Positions 1 through 8,696 of a stretch of DNA of 64,000 nucleotides are shown here, one piece after another. The position numbers and the translations under genes are program-made. Under the pieces are notes generated by a model. That model saw only the letters and a program-made list of their open reading frames with translations, ran no database searches and was not told where the DNA came from. The stretch is from CAILZL01 sp049840395 (lineage in GTDB: Bacteria > Pseudomonadota > Gammaproteobacteria > Steroidobacterales > Steroidobacteraceae), in the NCBI GenBank assembly GCA_049840395.1, contig JASGLD010000002.1:308413-372412 (forward strand), in the 5' to 3' direction. How positions within the stretch are numbered: the first letter of the stretch is position 1; each line of letters opens with the position of its first letter.

Positions 1-84
1 GCCGCATCCGCGCCCCCGGCCGGGTAGAATGCGCCCCTGAATTTCCACCCAAGCCCGCTAACTGACCCTAGGTCCACCTCCGCA

Positions 85-864
85 ATGCACGTTTTTTCCT
101 TCGATATTGAAACCATTCCCGACGTCGAGTTGGGTCGGCGCATCTATGGCCTGGAAAACCTGACCGACAAGCAGGTGGGCTACGTGATGCAGACCAAGCG
201 GCGCGAGGAGACCGGCAGCGAGTTTCTGAGTCTGGAGCAGCAGCGGGTGGTGGCGATTTCGGTGGCGCTGCGTTCGCGGGATAGCTTCAAGGTGTGGTCG
301 CTGGGCGAGCCGGATGCGCCGGAGGCGGAGCTGATTCAGCGTTTCTTCGATGGCATCGAAAAGTACACGCCCGATCTGGTGTCGTGGAACGGCAGTGGTT
401 TCGACCTGCCGGTGTTGCACTACCGCGCGCTGCGTCATGGCATCCAGGCGCCACGCTACTGGGAAACCGGTGATGAGGATTCTTCGTTCAAGTGGAACAA
501 CTATCTCAACCGCTTTCACTGGCGGCATACCGATGTGATGGATGTGTTGTCCGGCTATCAAGGTCGCGGTCGCGCCAGTCTGCAGAACGTGGCCATGTTA
601 CTCAACCTGCCGGGCAAGCTGGGCATGAGCGGCGACAAGGTGTGGGATTGCTGGCTGGAAGGCGGCATCGAGGAGATTCGCAATTACTGCGAGACCGATG
701 TGCTGAATACCTTCCTGGTGTATCTGCGCTTTGAAATGATGCGGGGTCATTTGTCGCGCGAGCAGTACGCCATCGAGAACCAACTCATTCGCGACTATCT
801 GAAGGAACAGACCAAACCGCATTTCAAAGAGTTTCTGGCGGCCTGGCCGGAGGTGGCAGCATGA
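85..864 (+). CDS. Predicted 3'-5' exonuclease, PolB-like (DEDDy)
   Basis: A 259-residue soluble protein of the family of predicted 3'-5' exonucleases related to the proofreading domain of family B DNA polymerases. The DEDDy metal-binding motifs are visible: FDIETIP near the N-terminus (Asp7, Glu9), WNGSGFDLPVL in the middle (around residues 110-120) and YCETDVLNTF near residue 200. It should remove nucleotides from 3' ends of DNA or RNA; the physiological substrate is not known from the sequence. The ATG follows a short non-coding stretch at the window edge. Its stop overlaps the start of rlmD by 4 bases (ATGA), so the two are translationally coupled. Family assignment is firm; role is inferred. 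Confidence 0.88.
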   Translation: MHVFSFDIETIPDVELGRRIYGLENLTDKQVGYVMQTKRREETGSEFLSLEQQRVVAISVALRSRDSFKVWSLGEPDAPEAELIQRFFDGIEKYTPDLVSWNGSGFDLPVLHYRALRHGIQAPRYWETGDEDSSFKWNNYLNRFHWRHTDVMDVLSGYQGRGRASLQNVAMLLNLPGKLGMSGDKVWDCWLEGGIEEIRNYCETDVLNTFLVYLRFEMMRGHLSREQYAIENQLIRDYLKEQTKPHFKEFLAAWPEVAA

Positions 865-2192
865 GCCGCCATAAGCACGCGATGAAGCTGTTGCCACCAC
901 AGCAGCTGGAAGTGGTCGATCTGTCGCATGAAGCGCAGGGCATTGCCAAGCTGGATGGGCGTGCGGTGTTCATCGACGGCGCGCTGCCGGGTGAGACCGT
1001 TGAAGTGCAGCTGTTGCAGAAGCGCAAGGGTGTGCAGGAAGCCAAGCTGCTGCAGGTCATCAAACCTTCTGCAGACCGAGTCGATCCCAAGTGCCAGCAC
1101 TATGCAATGTGCGGTGGCTGTGCCGAACAACACTTAAGTTCAGAGCGGCAGCTGGCGTTGAAGCAAGGGCAGCTGTTGGACAACATGGCGCGCATCGCCA
1201 AAGTCGATGTGCCGGTTATCCTGCCGCCGCTACAAGCCGATGTCTGGAATTATCGCCGCCGTGCGCGTCTCGGTGCACGTTGGGTACCGCAGAAGGGCCG
1301 CACGCTGGTGGGCTTCCGCGAACGCAACAGCAACAAGCTGGCCAATATCAATCGCTGCGAGATATTGCGTGAGCCATTGAGTTCCTTGATCGAACCGCTC
1401 AGCCTGTTGATAGGCGGCATGAGCGTGCGCGACAAAGTGCCGCAGGTGGAAGCCGCGGTGGCCGATAACATCACCGCGTTGGTGATTCGCATTTTGCAGG
1501 ATCTGACCGAAGCCGATCTGCAAGCCTTACATACCTTCCGTCAGCAGCATGGCGTGCAGATTTATCTGCAACGCGAGGGCTACGACAGCATCACGCCGCT
1601 GCATCCTGAGAGTGTGCAGGCGCTGAGCTATGGTCTGCCGCAATTCAAATTGGAATTCGAGTTCCTGCCCAATGATTTTATTCAAGTGAACGGTGCCTTG
1701 AATCAGCAGATGGTGACGCTGGCCTTGCAGCTGTTGGAAGTGAATGACCAGGACGAAGTGCTGGATCTGTTCTGTGGCTTGGGTAACTTCTCATTGCCCT
1801 TGGCGCGTCACGCCAAGCAGGTGCTGGGCATCGAAGGCGAGGCGTCCTTGGTGGAGCGTGCGCGTCAGAATGCACGCCGCAATGGCCTGACCAATGTGGA
1901 ATTCATGACGGCCAATCTGTTCGAAGAGCATAAGGACTCGCCCTTCGCCAAGCGTAAGTTCAACAAGGTATTGCTCGATCCGCCGCGTGCCGGCGCACGT
2001 GAGATCCTGCCGGTGATCGCCAAGTGCGGTGCGCAGCGCATCGTGTACATCTCCTGTCATCCCGGTTCCTTGGCACGCGACACCGGTATCTTGGTGCATG
2101 AGCTGGGCTATACCTTGAAGTCCGCTGGTGTACTGGACATGTTCCCGCATACTGCCCATGTGGAATCGGTGGCAGTGTTTGAACGCAATTGA
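861..2192 (+). CDS. rlmD: 23S rRNA (uracil-1939-C5)-methyltransferase RlmD
   Basis: SAM-dependent methyltransferase that makes m5U1939 in 23S rRNA. In order: an N-terminal TRAM domain (about residues 12-68), the iron-sulfur cysteines Cys78, Cys84, Cys87 (CQHYAMCGGC) and Cys166, the SAM-binding motif LDLFCGLGNF at 301-310, the DPPRAG motif near 373, the catalytic cysteine Cys399 in YISCHPGSLARD, and the general base Glu435 in HVE. The length of 443 residues is normal for the family. All residues needed for the 4Fe-4S cluster and catalysis are present. The four-cysteine pattern and TRAM domain favour RlmD over RlmC, which lacks TRAM. It overlaps the exonuclease gene by 4 bases and is followed 7 bases later by nagZ. 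Confidence 0.94.
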   Translation: MSRHKHAMKLLPPQQLEVVDLSHEAQGIAKLDGRAVFIDGALPGETVEVQLLQKRKGVQEAKLLQVIKPSADRVDPKCQHYAMCGGCAEQHLSSERQLALKQGQLLDNMARIAKVDVPVILPPLQADVWNYRRRARLGARWVPQKGRTLVGFRERNSNKLANINRCEILREPLSSLIEPLSLLIGGMSVRDKVPQVEAAVADNITALVIRILQDLTEADLQALHTFRQQHGVQIYLQREGYDSITPLHPESVQALSYGLPQFKLEFEFLPNDFIQVNGALNQQMVTLALQLLEVNDQDEVLDLFCGLGNFSLPLARHAKQVLGIEGEASLVERARQNARRNGLTNVEFMTANLFEEHKDSPFAKRKFNKVLLDPPRAGAREILPVIAKCGAQRIVYISCHPGSLARDTGILVHELGYTLKSAGVLDMFPHTAHVESVAVFERN

Positions 2193-2199
2193 GGTTTCC

Positions 2200-3237
2200 A
2201 TGACGCTGGGTCCGTTGATGATCGATCTGCTCGGCAAGGAACTGTTGCCGGAAGAACGCGAGATGCTCAAGCACCCATTGGTGGGCGGCATCATTCTGTT
2301 CACACGTAATTTCGAGAGCCGCGAACAGATTCAACACCTGGTGGCCGAAGTGCGTGCGGTGCGTTCACCGCCCTTGTTGGTGGCGGTGGATTACGAAGGC
2401 GGGCGGGTGCAGCGATTCCGCAAGGACTTCACCGTGCTGCCGCCGATGCGTGTGATTGGCCAGGCTTACGATCAAAACCCACAGGCTGGTTTGAAGCTGG
2501 CGCAACAATCCGGTTGGTTGCTGGCAGCCGAATTGCGGGCAGTGGGCATCGATCTCAGTTTTGGCCCAGTGGTGGATCTGGACTATGGCGCCAGCAGCGT
2601 CATTGGCGATCGTGCCTTCCATCGCGATGCGCGCGTGGTGGGCGATCTGGCCGTGGCCATGATGCATGGCATGCGCGATGCCGGCATGTGTGCAGTGGCC
2701 AAGCACTTCCCCGGACACGGTGCCGTGGTGGCGGATTCGCATGTGGCCTTGCCGGTGGACCGACGCCGTTACGTGGACATGGAGAATGACATCCATCCCT
2801 ATACCCGGCTGATCGACAATCAACTGCCGGCGGTGATGGCTGCTCATGTGGTGTTCGAGCGGGTGGACAGTGTGCCGGCCAGCTTCTCACGCAAGTGGCT
2901 GGTGGATGAGCTGCGCGGCAAGCTGGGTTTCACTGGTGCGGTATTTTCCGATGATCTGAGCATGGAGGGCGCCAGTATCATGGGGCCGATCCCGCAACGT
3001 GCACACAAGGCTTTGGCTGCCGGCTGCGATATGGTGCTGATCTGCAATAACCGCGATGCTGCGCTGCAAACCTTGCAGCAGTTGAAGCTGGAGCCGGACC
3101 CCGTCAGCCTGGTGCGTCTGGCGCGTTTGCATGGTTCGCCTGGGTTAGGTCAGAAGGAACTGCTGGCCTCAGCCCAATGGCGAGATTGCTTGGCTGCTGT
3201 GTCAATGAGCCGGGAGCCCACGCAGTTCTCAATTTGA
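2200..3237 (+). CDS. nagZ: Beta-N-acetylhexosaminidase NagZ (GH3)
   Basis: Cytoplasmic beta-N-acetylglucosaminidase of glycoside hydrolase family 3. It cleaves GlcNAc from GlcNAc-anhydromuropeptides during peptidoglycan recycling. From the ATG at 2200 the protein has 345 residues, the usual NagZ length; an upstream in-frame start at 2128 lies inside rlmD and is ignored. Visible motifs are VAVDYEGGRV (61-70), KHFPGHG (168-174) followed by Asp179 and His181 of the catalytic His/Asp dyad, and the nucleophile motif FSDDLSMEG (249-257). It lies 7 bases after rlmD and is probably co-transcribed with it. In other bacteria NagZ products control ampC induction; no ampC or ampR is in this window. Confidence 0.94.
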   Translation: MTLGPLMIDLLGKELLPEEREMLKHPLVGGIILFTRNFESREQIQHLVAEVRAVRSPPLLVAVDYEGGRVQRFRKDFTVLPPMRVIGQAYDQNPQAGLKLAQQSGWLLAAELRAVGIDLSFGPVVDLDYGASSVIGDRAFHRDARVVGDLAVAMMHGMRDAGMCAVAKHFPGHGAVVADSHVALPVDRRRYVDMENDIHPYTRLIDNQLPAVMAAHVVFERVDSVPASFSRKWLVDELRGKLGFTGAVFSDDLSMEGASIMGPIPQRAHKALAAGCDMVLICNNRDAALQTLQQLKLEPDPVSLVRLARLHGSPGLGQKELLASAQWRDCLAAVSMSREPTQFSI

Positions 3238-3335
3238 AATAAAGACACTATCTGGAATGGTGCAAATGGCCCACGACAGGGGTAGCCTCAATCTACCCCC
3301 GTTTGCATCTTAAATTGCGAGTCACGGAGCTCAAT

Positions 3336-4262
3336 GTGTCACTGGATTGGCTGGTCCTGCAAAGTCTGATCGACGCCTCATCGGAAGGGGTTGTGGTCTG
3401 TGACGCTCGCAGCGGCGGCTGGCCGGTGGTGTATGCCAATCATGCATTCGAGCAGTTGACCGGTTATCGCAGCAGCGAATTGCAGGGACGTAGTTTGTCC
3501 CTGCTGCAACAGGGCGAAGACAATCAAGAAGGGCTGACCTTGATGCGCGCCGCACTGCGCGAAGGCATCGCCTGTCGCACCGCAGTACGCAATTACAGCA
3601 AGGACGGCACGCCCTTTGTTAATGAATTGCAGTTGATCCCGATTCGCGATCAGCAGGGTGTACTAACCCATTTCGCCAGTTTTCATCGTGTTGGCAATGT
3701 ACGCGCGGTCGGTGCGCTCACCGAAGAGGCCACCGACGCCATGCTCAGCACGCAACGCATGCTGGCGCATGTACGTGAAGACAAGCAAACCGGCCTGTTG
3801 CGGCGTTCCTATTTCGAAGATCTATTGCGCCGCGACTTCTCGCTGGCCCAGCGGGACCAGCGGCCAGTGACCATGATGATGTTCGAGATCAATCAGGCCA
3901 ATGCCTATCGCGATGTCTTCGGTCCCACCGGTGCCGAGCAGACCTTCAAACGCGTGGCCGGCACTATTGCCGGTTGTTTCCGCCGCGCCAGTGATTTGTG
4001 TGCACGTTGGGAAGACAGTCAGATCATTGCCGCCGCGCTAACCACTGAACCTCAACATGGTCAGCGTATGGCCGAGATGGTGGCTTCACGTGTGCGTGAT
4101 TTGGCGATTCATCATCCGCGTGCCGCGCTGCGCTATGTTACCGTCAGCTTCGGTGTGATCTCGGCCGTGCCCGAGCCACGAGATACGGCTTCGCAGTTCA
4201 TCGTGCGGGTGCTGCATGCACTGCGCAGCGAGCAGGGCGGTAGTAAGGCGAAGCTGGCGTAG
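3336..4262 (+). CDS. PAS domain protein with degenerate GGDEF domain
   Basis: A cytoplasmic sensor-like protein. I choose the GTG at 3336 because GGAG lies at 3326-3329; a TTG at 3303 would add 11 residues. The N-terminal half is a PAS domain with LOV-like spacing (GYRSSELQGRSLSLLQQGEDN), but the position of the photoactive LOV cysteine (GRNCRFLQ in true LOV domains) is Leu, so flavin photochemistry is not expected. The C-terminal half has the GGDEF fold (YFEDLLRRDF, later VTVSFGVISAV), yet the active-site loop reads ARWEDSQ instead of RxGGDEF, so cyclase activity is unlikely. It may bind a nucleotide or act through dimerisation. Monocistronic, between nagZ and a repeat region. Confidence 0.8.
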   Translation: MSLDWLVLQSLIDASSEGVVVCDARSGGWPVVYANHAFEQLTGYRSSELQGRSLSLLQQGEDNQEGLTLMRAALREGIACRTAVRNYSKDGTPFVNELQLIPIRDQQGVLTHFASFHRVGNVRAVGALTEEATDAMLSTQRMLAHVREDKQTGLLRRSYFEDLLRRDFSLAQRDQRPVTMMMFEINQANAYRDVFGPTGAEQTFKRVAGTIAGCFRRASDLCARWEDSQIIAAALTTEPQHGQRMAEMVASRVRDLAIHHPRAALRYVTVSFGVISAVPEPRDTASQFIVRVLHALRSEQGGSKAKLA

Positions 4263-4316
4263 AGACGTCCTTTTGAAGGATGCGGGGATGACCTTCGGGC
4301 TTAGTCGAGTGAGCTT

Positions 4317-4550
4317 GCCCCCACCCTAACCCTCCCCCGTGGAACGGGGGAGGGGATCAGAAAAATCCCTCTCACGTATGTATATCTAATTCTCTCCGCA
4401 AAGCGAGGGAGGGATCAGAATTTTCCTCTCACGTATCCATCTCTATTGCCTCGCAAAGCGAGCATGAGCATGAGGACGAGGAATTTCCCTCGCACACGCG
4501 TGCACCTCCTGTTCCCTCCCTCGCTTGCGGGGGAGGGTTAGGGTGGGGGC
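4317..4550. repeat. Intergenic repeat element A with 22-bp terminal inverted repeats
   Basis: A 234-bp G/C-rich non-coding element. Its left end (4317-4338) and right end (4529-4550) are perfect 22-bp inverted copies of each other. Just inside the left end is a palindrome (4334-4351). Inside are imperfect tandem units of about 57 bp: CCTCTCACGTAT occurs at 4368-4379 and again at 4425-4436, each preceded by GGATCAGAA. The ends match those of element B at 8451-8663 and part of element C near 14,059. No open reading frame of note lies inside. It resembles a MITE-like or REP-like intergenic repeat; I see no obvious target-site duplication. Confidence 0.75.
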
Positions 4551-4640
4551 ATCTCACAAGTTGCAGTTGAAGCATCTAAAGATGGCCCATCAAACGTAAA
4601 AGCTCCGATAGCGAGCACAACAAAAACCATCGACCCAAAA

Positions 4641-4673
4641 CAAAAAAACGGCGCTGGAGATTCCAGCGCCGCC
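4641..4673 (-). terminator. Rho-independent terminator of the GH26 gene
   Basis: A hairpin with arms CGGCGCTGGA and TCCAGCGCCG (4649-4671) around a 3-base loop. On the + strand it is preceded by a run of seven A, so on the - strand the stem is followed by a T run. It lies just beyond the stop of the GH26 gene at 4698. Confidence 0.8.
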
Positions 4674-4697
4674 GAAGCGAAGCTCTATGCTGGCTTC

Positions 4698-6464
4698 TTA
4701 TTTCTGTACTTGATACTTAACAGCCGAGTCCTTGTACAACAACAGCTTCCAGTCGGCGCTGTGGATGGACAGGGATACCTTGGCGTTGCCGACGATGGCA
4801 TTGCTGGGGACTTTGAAGGTCCAGGTCAGCGGCGAAGACTTGTTTGCTGTCAGCGTGACTGGCCAGGTCTGGGTCACCGTTGCGCCGGAGACGCCGGTAG
4901 CCGATTGGGCCACCATCGTTACATTTACAGGAATCGACTGGTTAGAGCTGATGCTGGTGGTCAAGGTCAGCGTTTGACCTGCTTTTACTGTTGCCGCGCT
5001 GATCGTGCTGGTGCCCACTGCATAACTCGGCGGAGCAGCGACAGTGAGCGTTGCAGCCGCGTTGGTGGAGTACACCTGCTTCCAGTTGGCGTCGTATACG
5101 CTCACGCCAATCAGATGGCTGCCGGCGGTCAAGGTGCTCGGTACGGTGTAATTCCAACTGACGGTGGAGGCCGTACCGGCGACTAGATTGACCGTGCTGG
5201 TCTGACTGGTTACCACACTCCATGGAGTCGATTGCACGAACATCACTACGTTAGCCGCTGCGATGTTTTGGGTGGCGGTAACGGTAGTGGAAATTTTCGT
5301 CACTGCCCCCGTAGCAAGAGTGGCAGGTGCCGCACCAGCCGATGCAGTAACCGATAAAGGAATCGCCGGTGTCGTCGGAGTGGTGGTTGAAGTCGATGCA
5401 AACAATTGCTTGAACAACGCCGCCGAATTCGGGAATTGCGTGGTCGTCGCGCCGCTCAGCGTGATGTTGGACAACAGGTGATCGCCATCGGGCGCGGTGT
5501 AGTCGAAGTACACATGGAATTCGACATTGTTGGCCGGATCGTTGATGAAGTTGTACATCTGCTGGATGAAGTAGGTGTTATCGCCACCGCCATGACCGTT
5601 GTTCTGGCTTTGGTTCACCACGCCCCATTCCGGGAACGCAAACGGCTTGCCATTGGTCTTGGCGAAGTCGCGCAGGTAGTTGATGTACGTCAACGACGCC
5701 GTCCAGGCGTTCTTTTGATAAGTGAGTTTGCAGGCGTCGGTGGTGCAGGTGGTCGGATAGTAGGCGTCGATACCCGAACCGGTATTCCACGATTGGTCAT
5801 AGACGTCGATGCCGATCACATCGACCACGTCGTTACCGGGATAGGTCTGTTGAATCAGGGTCTGTGAGAACACTGTGGTGGGGTTGTAGACAAACCGCCA
5901 AGCAGCTTCGGGATGACGAGCGCGCATGGTTTGTACGATTTGCCGGAAGCAACCGGCATAGCCCGAAGGCGAAGTACTGGCGCGCCAGGTATACCAACCG
6001 CCATCGAACTCCCAACCTAAACGCAAATAGGCTTTGGTCATGCCCTTGGCAGCAAGATTGTCGGCGAGTGTTGCCCAGTACGAGTTATAGAGACCGCTGG
6101 AACAATTGGCGAAGGACACATCATCTGAAGTGCCGGCGACGCCGTCAGGGCCGCTGAGGTTCCATGCGCCTTGCAGCATGGGAACGCTCAATATCAAGTT
6201 GTTGCCGGAATGTGCCTTTAGAAAGGTGTCCCATGCAGAGAGCTGCCACGAGGGGCCGCTCATGTTGGCGTAGGTATCGTTTGCTTCGAAGTCTTCCACC
6301 AGGGAAACCTTGCCGCCCAACCACGTATTGTAGGTATCGACAATGTTGGTGCCCTTGGGTGCGGGACCCTTGTACACACCCATCAGGGGTGCCGCATGGG
6401 CGAGGGAGGCGCAGGACACCGCCAGCAGAGCAGAAATTTTTACCAATGTGTTTTTTGCTAACAA
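4698..6464 (-). CDS. Secreted glycoside hydrolase family 26 protein (beta-mannanase-like)
   Basis: A 588-residue exported glycosidase. Residues 1-24 form a signal peptide with an AHA-A cleavage site. The GH26 (beta/alpha)8 domain covers about 26-360; the acid/base is Glu152 in LGWEFDGGWYTW and the nucleophile Glu279 in FAFPEWG. A Ser/Thr/Pro linker (about 357-370) leads to two related beta-sandwich modules of about 100 residues (about 371-480 and 481-588), each ending near a D/NANWK or SADWK motif. GH26 enzymes mostly act on beta-1,4-mannan; some act on mixed-linkage glucan or xylan, and I cannot tell the substrate here. The start is TTG at 6464 with AGGAG at about 6474-6478. It stands alone with its own terminator. 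Confidence 0.85.
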   Translation of the reverse strand: MLAKNTLVKISALLAVSCASLAHAAPLMGVYKGPAPKGTNIVDTYNTWLGGKVSLVEDFEANDTYANMSGPSWQLSAWDTFLKAHSGNNLILSVPMLQGAWNLSGPDGVAGTSDDVSFANCSSGLYNSYWATLADNLAAKGMTKAYLRLGWEFDGGWYTWRASTSPSGYAGCFRQIVQTMRARHPEAAWRFVYNPTTVFSQTLIQQTYPGNDVVDVIGIDVYDQSWNTGSGIDAYYPTTCTTDACKLTYQKNAWTASLTYINYLRDFAKTNGKPFAFPEWGVVNQSQNNGHGGGDNTYFIQQMYNFINDPANNVEFHVYFDYTAPDGDHLLSNITLSGATTTQFPNSAALFKQLFASTSTTTPTTPAIPLSVTASAGAAPATLATGAVTKISTTVTATQNIAAANVVMFVQSTPWSVVTSQTSTVNLVAGTASTVSWNYTVPSTLTAGSHLIGVSVYDANWKQVYSTNAAATLTVAAPPSYAVGTSTISAATVKAGQTLTLTTSISSNQSIPVNVTMVAQSATGVSGATVTQTWPVTLTANKSSPLTWTFKVPSNAIVGNAKVSLSIHSADWKLLLYKDSAVKYQVQK

Positions 6465-6860
6465 GGGAACTCGCTCCTGAAGTCTGCGTTATCTGATTGG
6501 GCCGCCGTGGCTGGCCGATGGGTGCGCAGACTAAAGGGAGCGAATTCGGCAGCCCATTGAAGGCTGGTTGAATTGCACATAAGGAAATCACTGGTCATAA
6601 CATGCGATGAGCAGTGGGCAACGGCGTCACGGTGGCGTCGCAAAAAACTTACATGGACAGCGATACGCTTTTTTGTGTAGTGCTGAAATGCCTTAAAAAC
6701 AGCTGTTTCAGTGTAGGACAGTCGCGCGAATTGCAATTCAATGCACGAGCCGACAAGCGACGAGCGTGGTGCTTGCAGGATGTGCCAATTAGCCGTTAGG
6801 CGAACGCCTTATATGGGCGGTCATCGAATATCGACTATCTGTAGCAAGGCAATTACAACG
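6465..6860. other. Non-coding region upstream of the GH26 gene
   Basis: 396 bases between the start of the GH26 gene and the end of the DUF924 gene, both on the - strand. It must hold the GH26 promoter, but I see no clear -35/-10 pair, repeat or credible small gene. The short reading frames on both strands lack ribosome sites and family features. Confidence 0.5.
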
Positions 6861-7463
6861 CTAAAAGCCCGATCCAGGCTGTTTCAGGAATTCTTGTTCC
6901 GCCGGTGTCGAGGCGCGTTGCAGAATGGCATTGCGATGTGGAAAGCGACCGAAGCGTTCGACGATGGCAGCATGACGCTGTGCGAAATCGACATAGCCGT
7001 CGAAGGTGGACTTCAATTCAGCGGCGGCTTCATTAGCGAGGGCGGTAAATAGCTGCACGCTTAGCTTCTGGTCTGCGATGTTTTCCGAGTGTTCCAGCGG
7101 CAGGTAAAAGAACACGCGCTGAATGGGGCGCAGCTGTTTATCCACGCCCAGTTCCAAGCCGCTCTTACACCAGTCGCGTGCCAGTGAATCGAAGGCAAAG
7201 GATTGTGGCGTGTCGCGATAAATATTGCGTGGTACCTGATCGGTGAGCAGTATCAAGGCCAGGCGACCGAATGGCGTTTCCATCCAGGCATTGAGTGAGC
7301 CTTCTGCCGCGGCTAGTAGCGTGGCTTCAAAACGTTGCTTGATATCGGTATCGATGGCGGCGTTCTTGGACCACCACAGCGCCGCCTGCTTCTTGGCCAC
7401 CGCCGCATCATCGGTATCGTGACCGAACCAGAAATCCAGAATGGCGGTGGGTGGTTGCAGCAT
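6861..7463 (-). CDS. DUF924 family protein
   Basis: A 200-residue, mostly helical soluble protein of the DUF924 family, of unknown biochemical function. It opens with the family hallmark DFWFG near residue 10. It also has the central LTDQVPRNIYRDTPQSFAFD stretch (around 92-111) and FFYLPLEHSEN (around 137-147). The helical repeats resemble TPR-like folds. The gene is followed on the same strand by the non-coding GH26 upstream region and preceded by trhO, with 18 bases between them, so trhO and this gene are probably co-transcribed. Nothing in the sequence is odd. Confidence 0.88.
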   Translation of the reverse strand: MLQPPTAILDFWFGHDTDDAAVAKKQAALWWSKNAAIDTDIKQRFEATLLAAAEGSLNAWMETPFGRLALILLTDQVPRNIYRDTPQSFAFDSLARDWCKSGLELGVDKQLRPIQRVFFYLPLEHSENIADQKLSVQLFTALANEAAAELKSTFDGYVDFAQRHAAIVERFGRFPHRNAILQRASTPAEQEFLKQPGSGF

Positions 7464-7481
7464 GATGTCTCTCTTCGGTTG

Positions 7482-8417
7482 TTATTTAGCTGTCTTACGC
7501 TTGGGAGGATGTTTGGCGCCGACATGCACTTGATTGCGTGCAGCGGCCAGTTCAACTTGTTTTTGTCGTTCGCGCAAACTGAGTTTCTTTTCTTCGGAAG
7601 TGGTTGCGTGGCAATGCGCGCAGCTCACGCCCAGTTCGTACAAGGGTGAAGTGCGATCTTCTGCTCCGAGAGGGTAACGGCAGGATCGACAAAGTTCGAA
7701 TTCGCCTTGATGCAGGCCATGACCCACCGCAACACGTTCGTCGAACACGAAGCATTCACCCTGCCACAGACTATTTTGCTCAGGAACGGTTTCCAGATAC
7801 TTCAGAATGCCGCCTTGCAGGTGATAGACCTCATCGAAACCCTCGGCACGCATGAAGGCCGTGGATTTTTCGCAGCGAATACCGCCGGTGCAGAACATCG
7901 CCACCTTGGGCTTCTTGTCCAAGGATTTTTGTTGTCGCACCCAATCGGGCAGATCGCGAAAGCTTTTGATGTTGGGGTCGATGGCGCCCTTGAAGGTGCC
8001 GATGGCCACTTCATAGTCATTGCGCGTGTCGATGACGACGACATCGGGATCGCTGATCAAGGCATTCCAATCTTGTGGCTTCACGTAGGTGCCAGCCATC
8101 TTGCTGGGATCGACTTCCGGCAAGCCCATCGTGACGATTTCGCGTTTCAAGCGCACCTTCATGCGATGGAAGGGCATTTCCTCGGCAAGAGATTCTTTGT
8201 GCTCCAAGTCGGCCAGACGTGCATCGCTGCGCAGATAAGCCAGTACGGCTTTAATGTCTTCATGGGTTCCGGCGATGGTGCCATTGATACCTTCCTGTGC
8301 CAGCAGCAGCGTGCCTTTCACGCCATGTTGATCGCAGTGATTTTGCAAGGCAGGGATGAGCGTCGCGCAATCGGGCAGCGAAACGAATTTATACAGTGCG
8401 GCGACTAGGAAGCTCAT
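7482..8417 (-). CDS. trhO: tRNA uridine(34) hydroxylase TrhO (rhodanese family)
   Basis: 311 residues, the family formerly called UPF0176/YceA. It catalyses oxygen-dependent hydroxylation of uridine 34 in certain tRNAs, leading to 5-methoxyuridine-type wobble modifications. The N-terminal ferredoxin-like region carries QEGINGTI (41-48). The rhodanese domain has VIDTRNDYEVAIGTFKGA (about 128-145) and the active-site loop MFCTGGIRCEKS with Cys176. The C-terminal part carries two CxxC pairs (CRSC and CAHC, around 243-270), a probable zinc ribbon, and a basic tail. It lies between the DUF924 gene and repeat element B on the - strand. Confidence 0.92.
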   Translation of the reverse strand: MSFLVAALYKFVSLPDCATLIPALQNHCDQHGVKGTLLLAQEGINGTIAGTHEDIKAVLAYLRSDARLADLEHKESLAEEMPFHRMKVRLKREIVTMGLPEVDPSKMAGTYVKPQDWNALISDPDVVVIDTRNDYEVAIGTFKGAIDPNIKSFRDLPDWVRQQKSLDKKPKVAMFCTGGIRCEKSTAFMRAEGFDEVYHLQGGILKYLETVPEQNSLWQGECFVFDERVAVGHGLHQGEFELCRSCRYPLGAEDRTSPLYELGVSCAHCHATTSEEKKLSLRERQKQVELAAARNQVHVGAKHPPKRKTAK

Positions 8418-8450
8418 GTCAGTTCCGATGGTTCAATAGGAGTGAAGAGT

Positions 8451-8663
8451 GCCCCCACCCTAACCCTCCCCCGTGGAACGGGGGAGGGGATTGATCTGCC
8501 TTTCCCCGTAGAGCAGCAGAGGTAATGAAACTTGTCTGCACTTGTAGAGATGAAATCATTTGAAGAGACGGTATCGCTGTGAGGATTACTTCAATGATCT
8601 TAGTAAGATTTGCTACAGCAATCTTACCCTCCCCCGTTCCACGGGGGAGGGCAGGGTGGGGGC
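8451..8663. repeat. Intergenic repeat element B with terminal inverted repeats
   Basis: 213 bp between trhO and mfd. The left end (8451-8472) is identical to the left end of element A. The right end (8643-8663) is its inverted copy with one base missing and one changed. Each end is followed inward by a palindrome (8468-8484 and the inverse around 8631-8647). The interior between the ends differs from element A, so only the ends are conserved. Confidence 0.75.
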
Positions 8664-8696
8664 ACGTGCCGATGAGCAATGGCATGAGTAGGCGCC

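Larger units (their letters stand above)
4263..4697. other. Intergenic region between PAS protein and GH26 gene
   Basis: 435 bases without a gene. It holds repeat element A (4317-4550), a short stretch with nothing recognisable (4551-4640) and the GH26 terminator (4641-4673). Confidence 0.7.
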
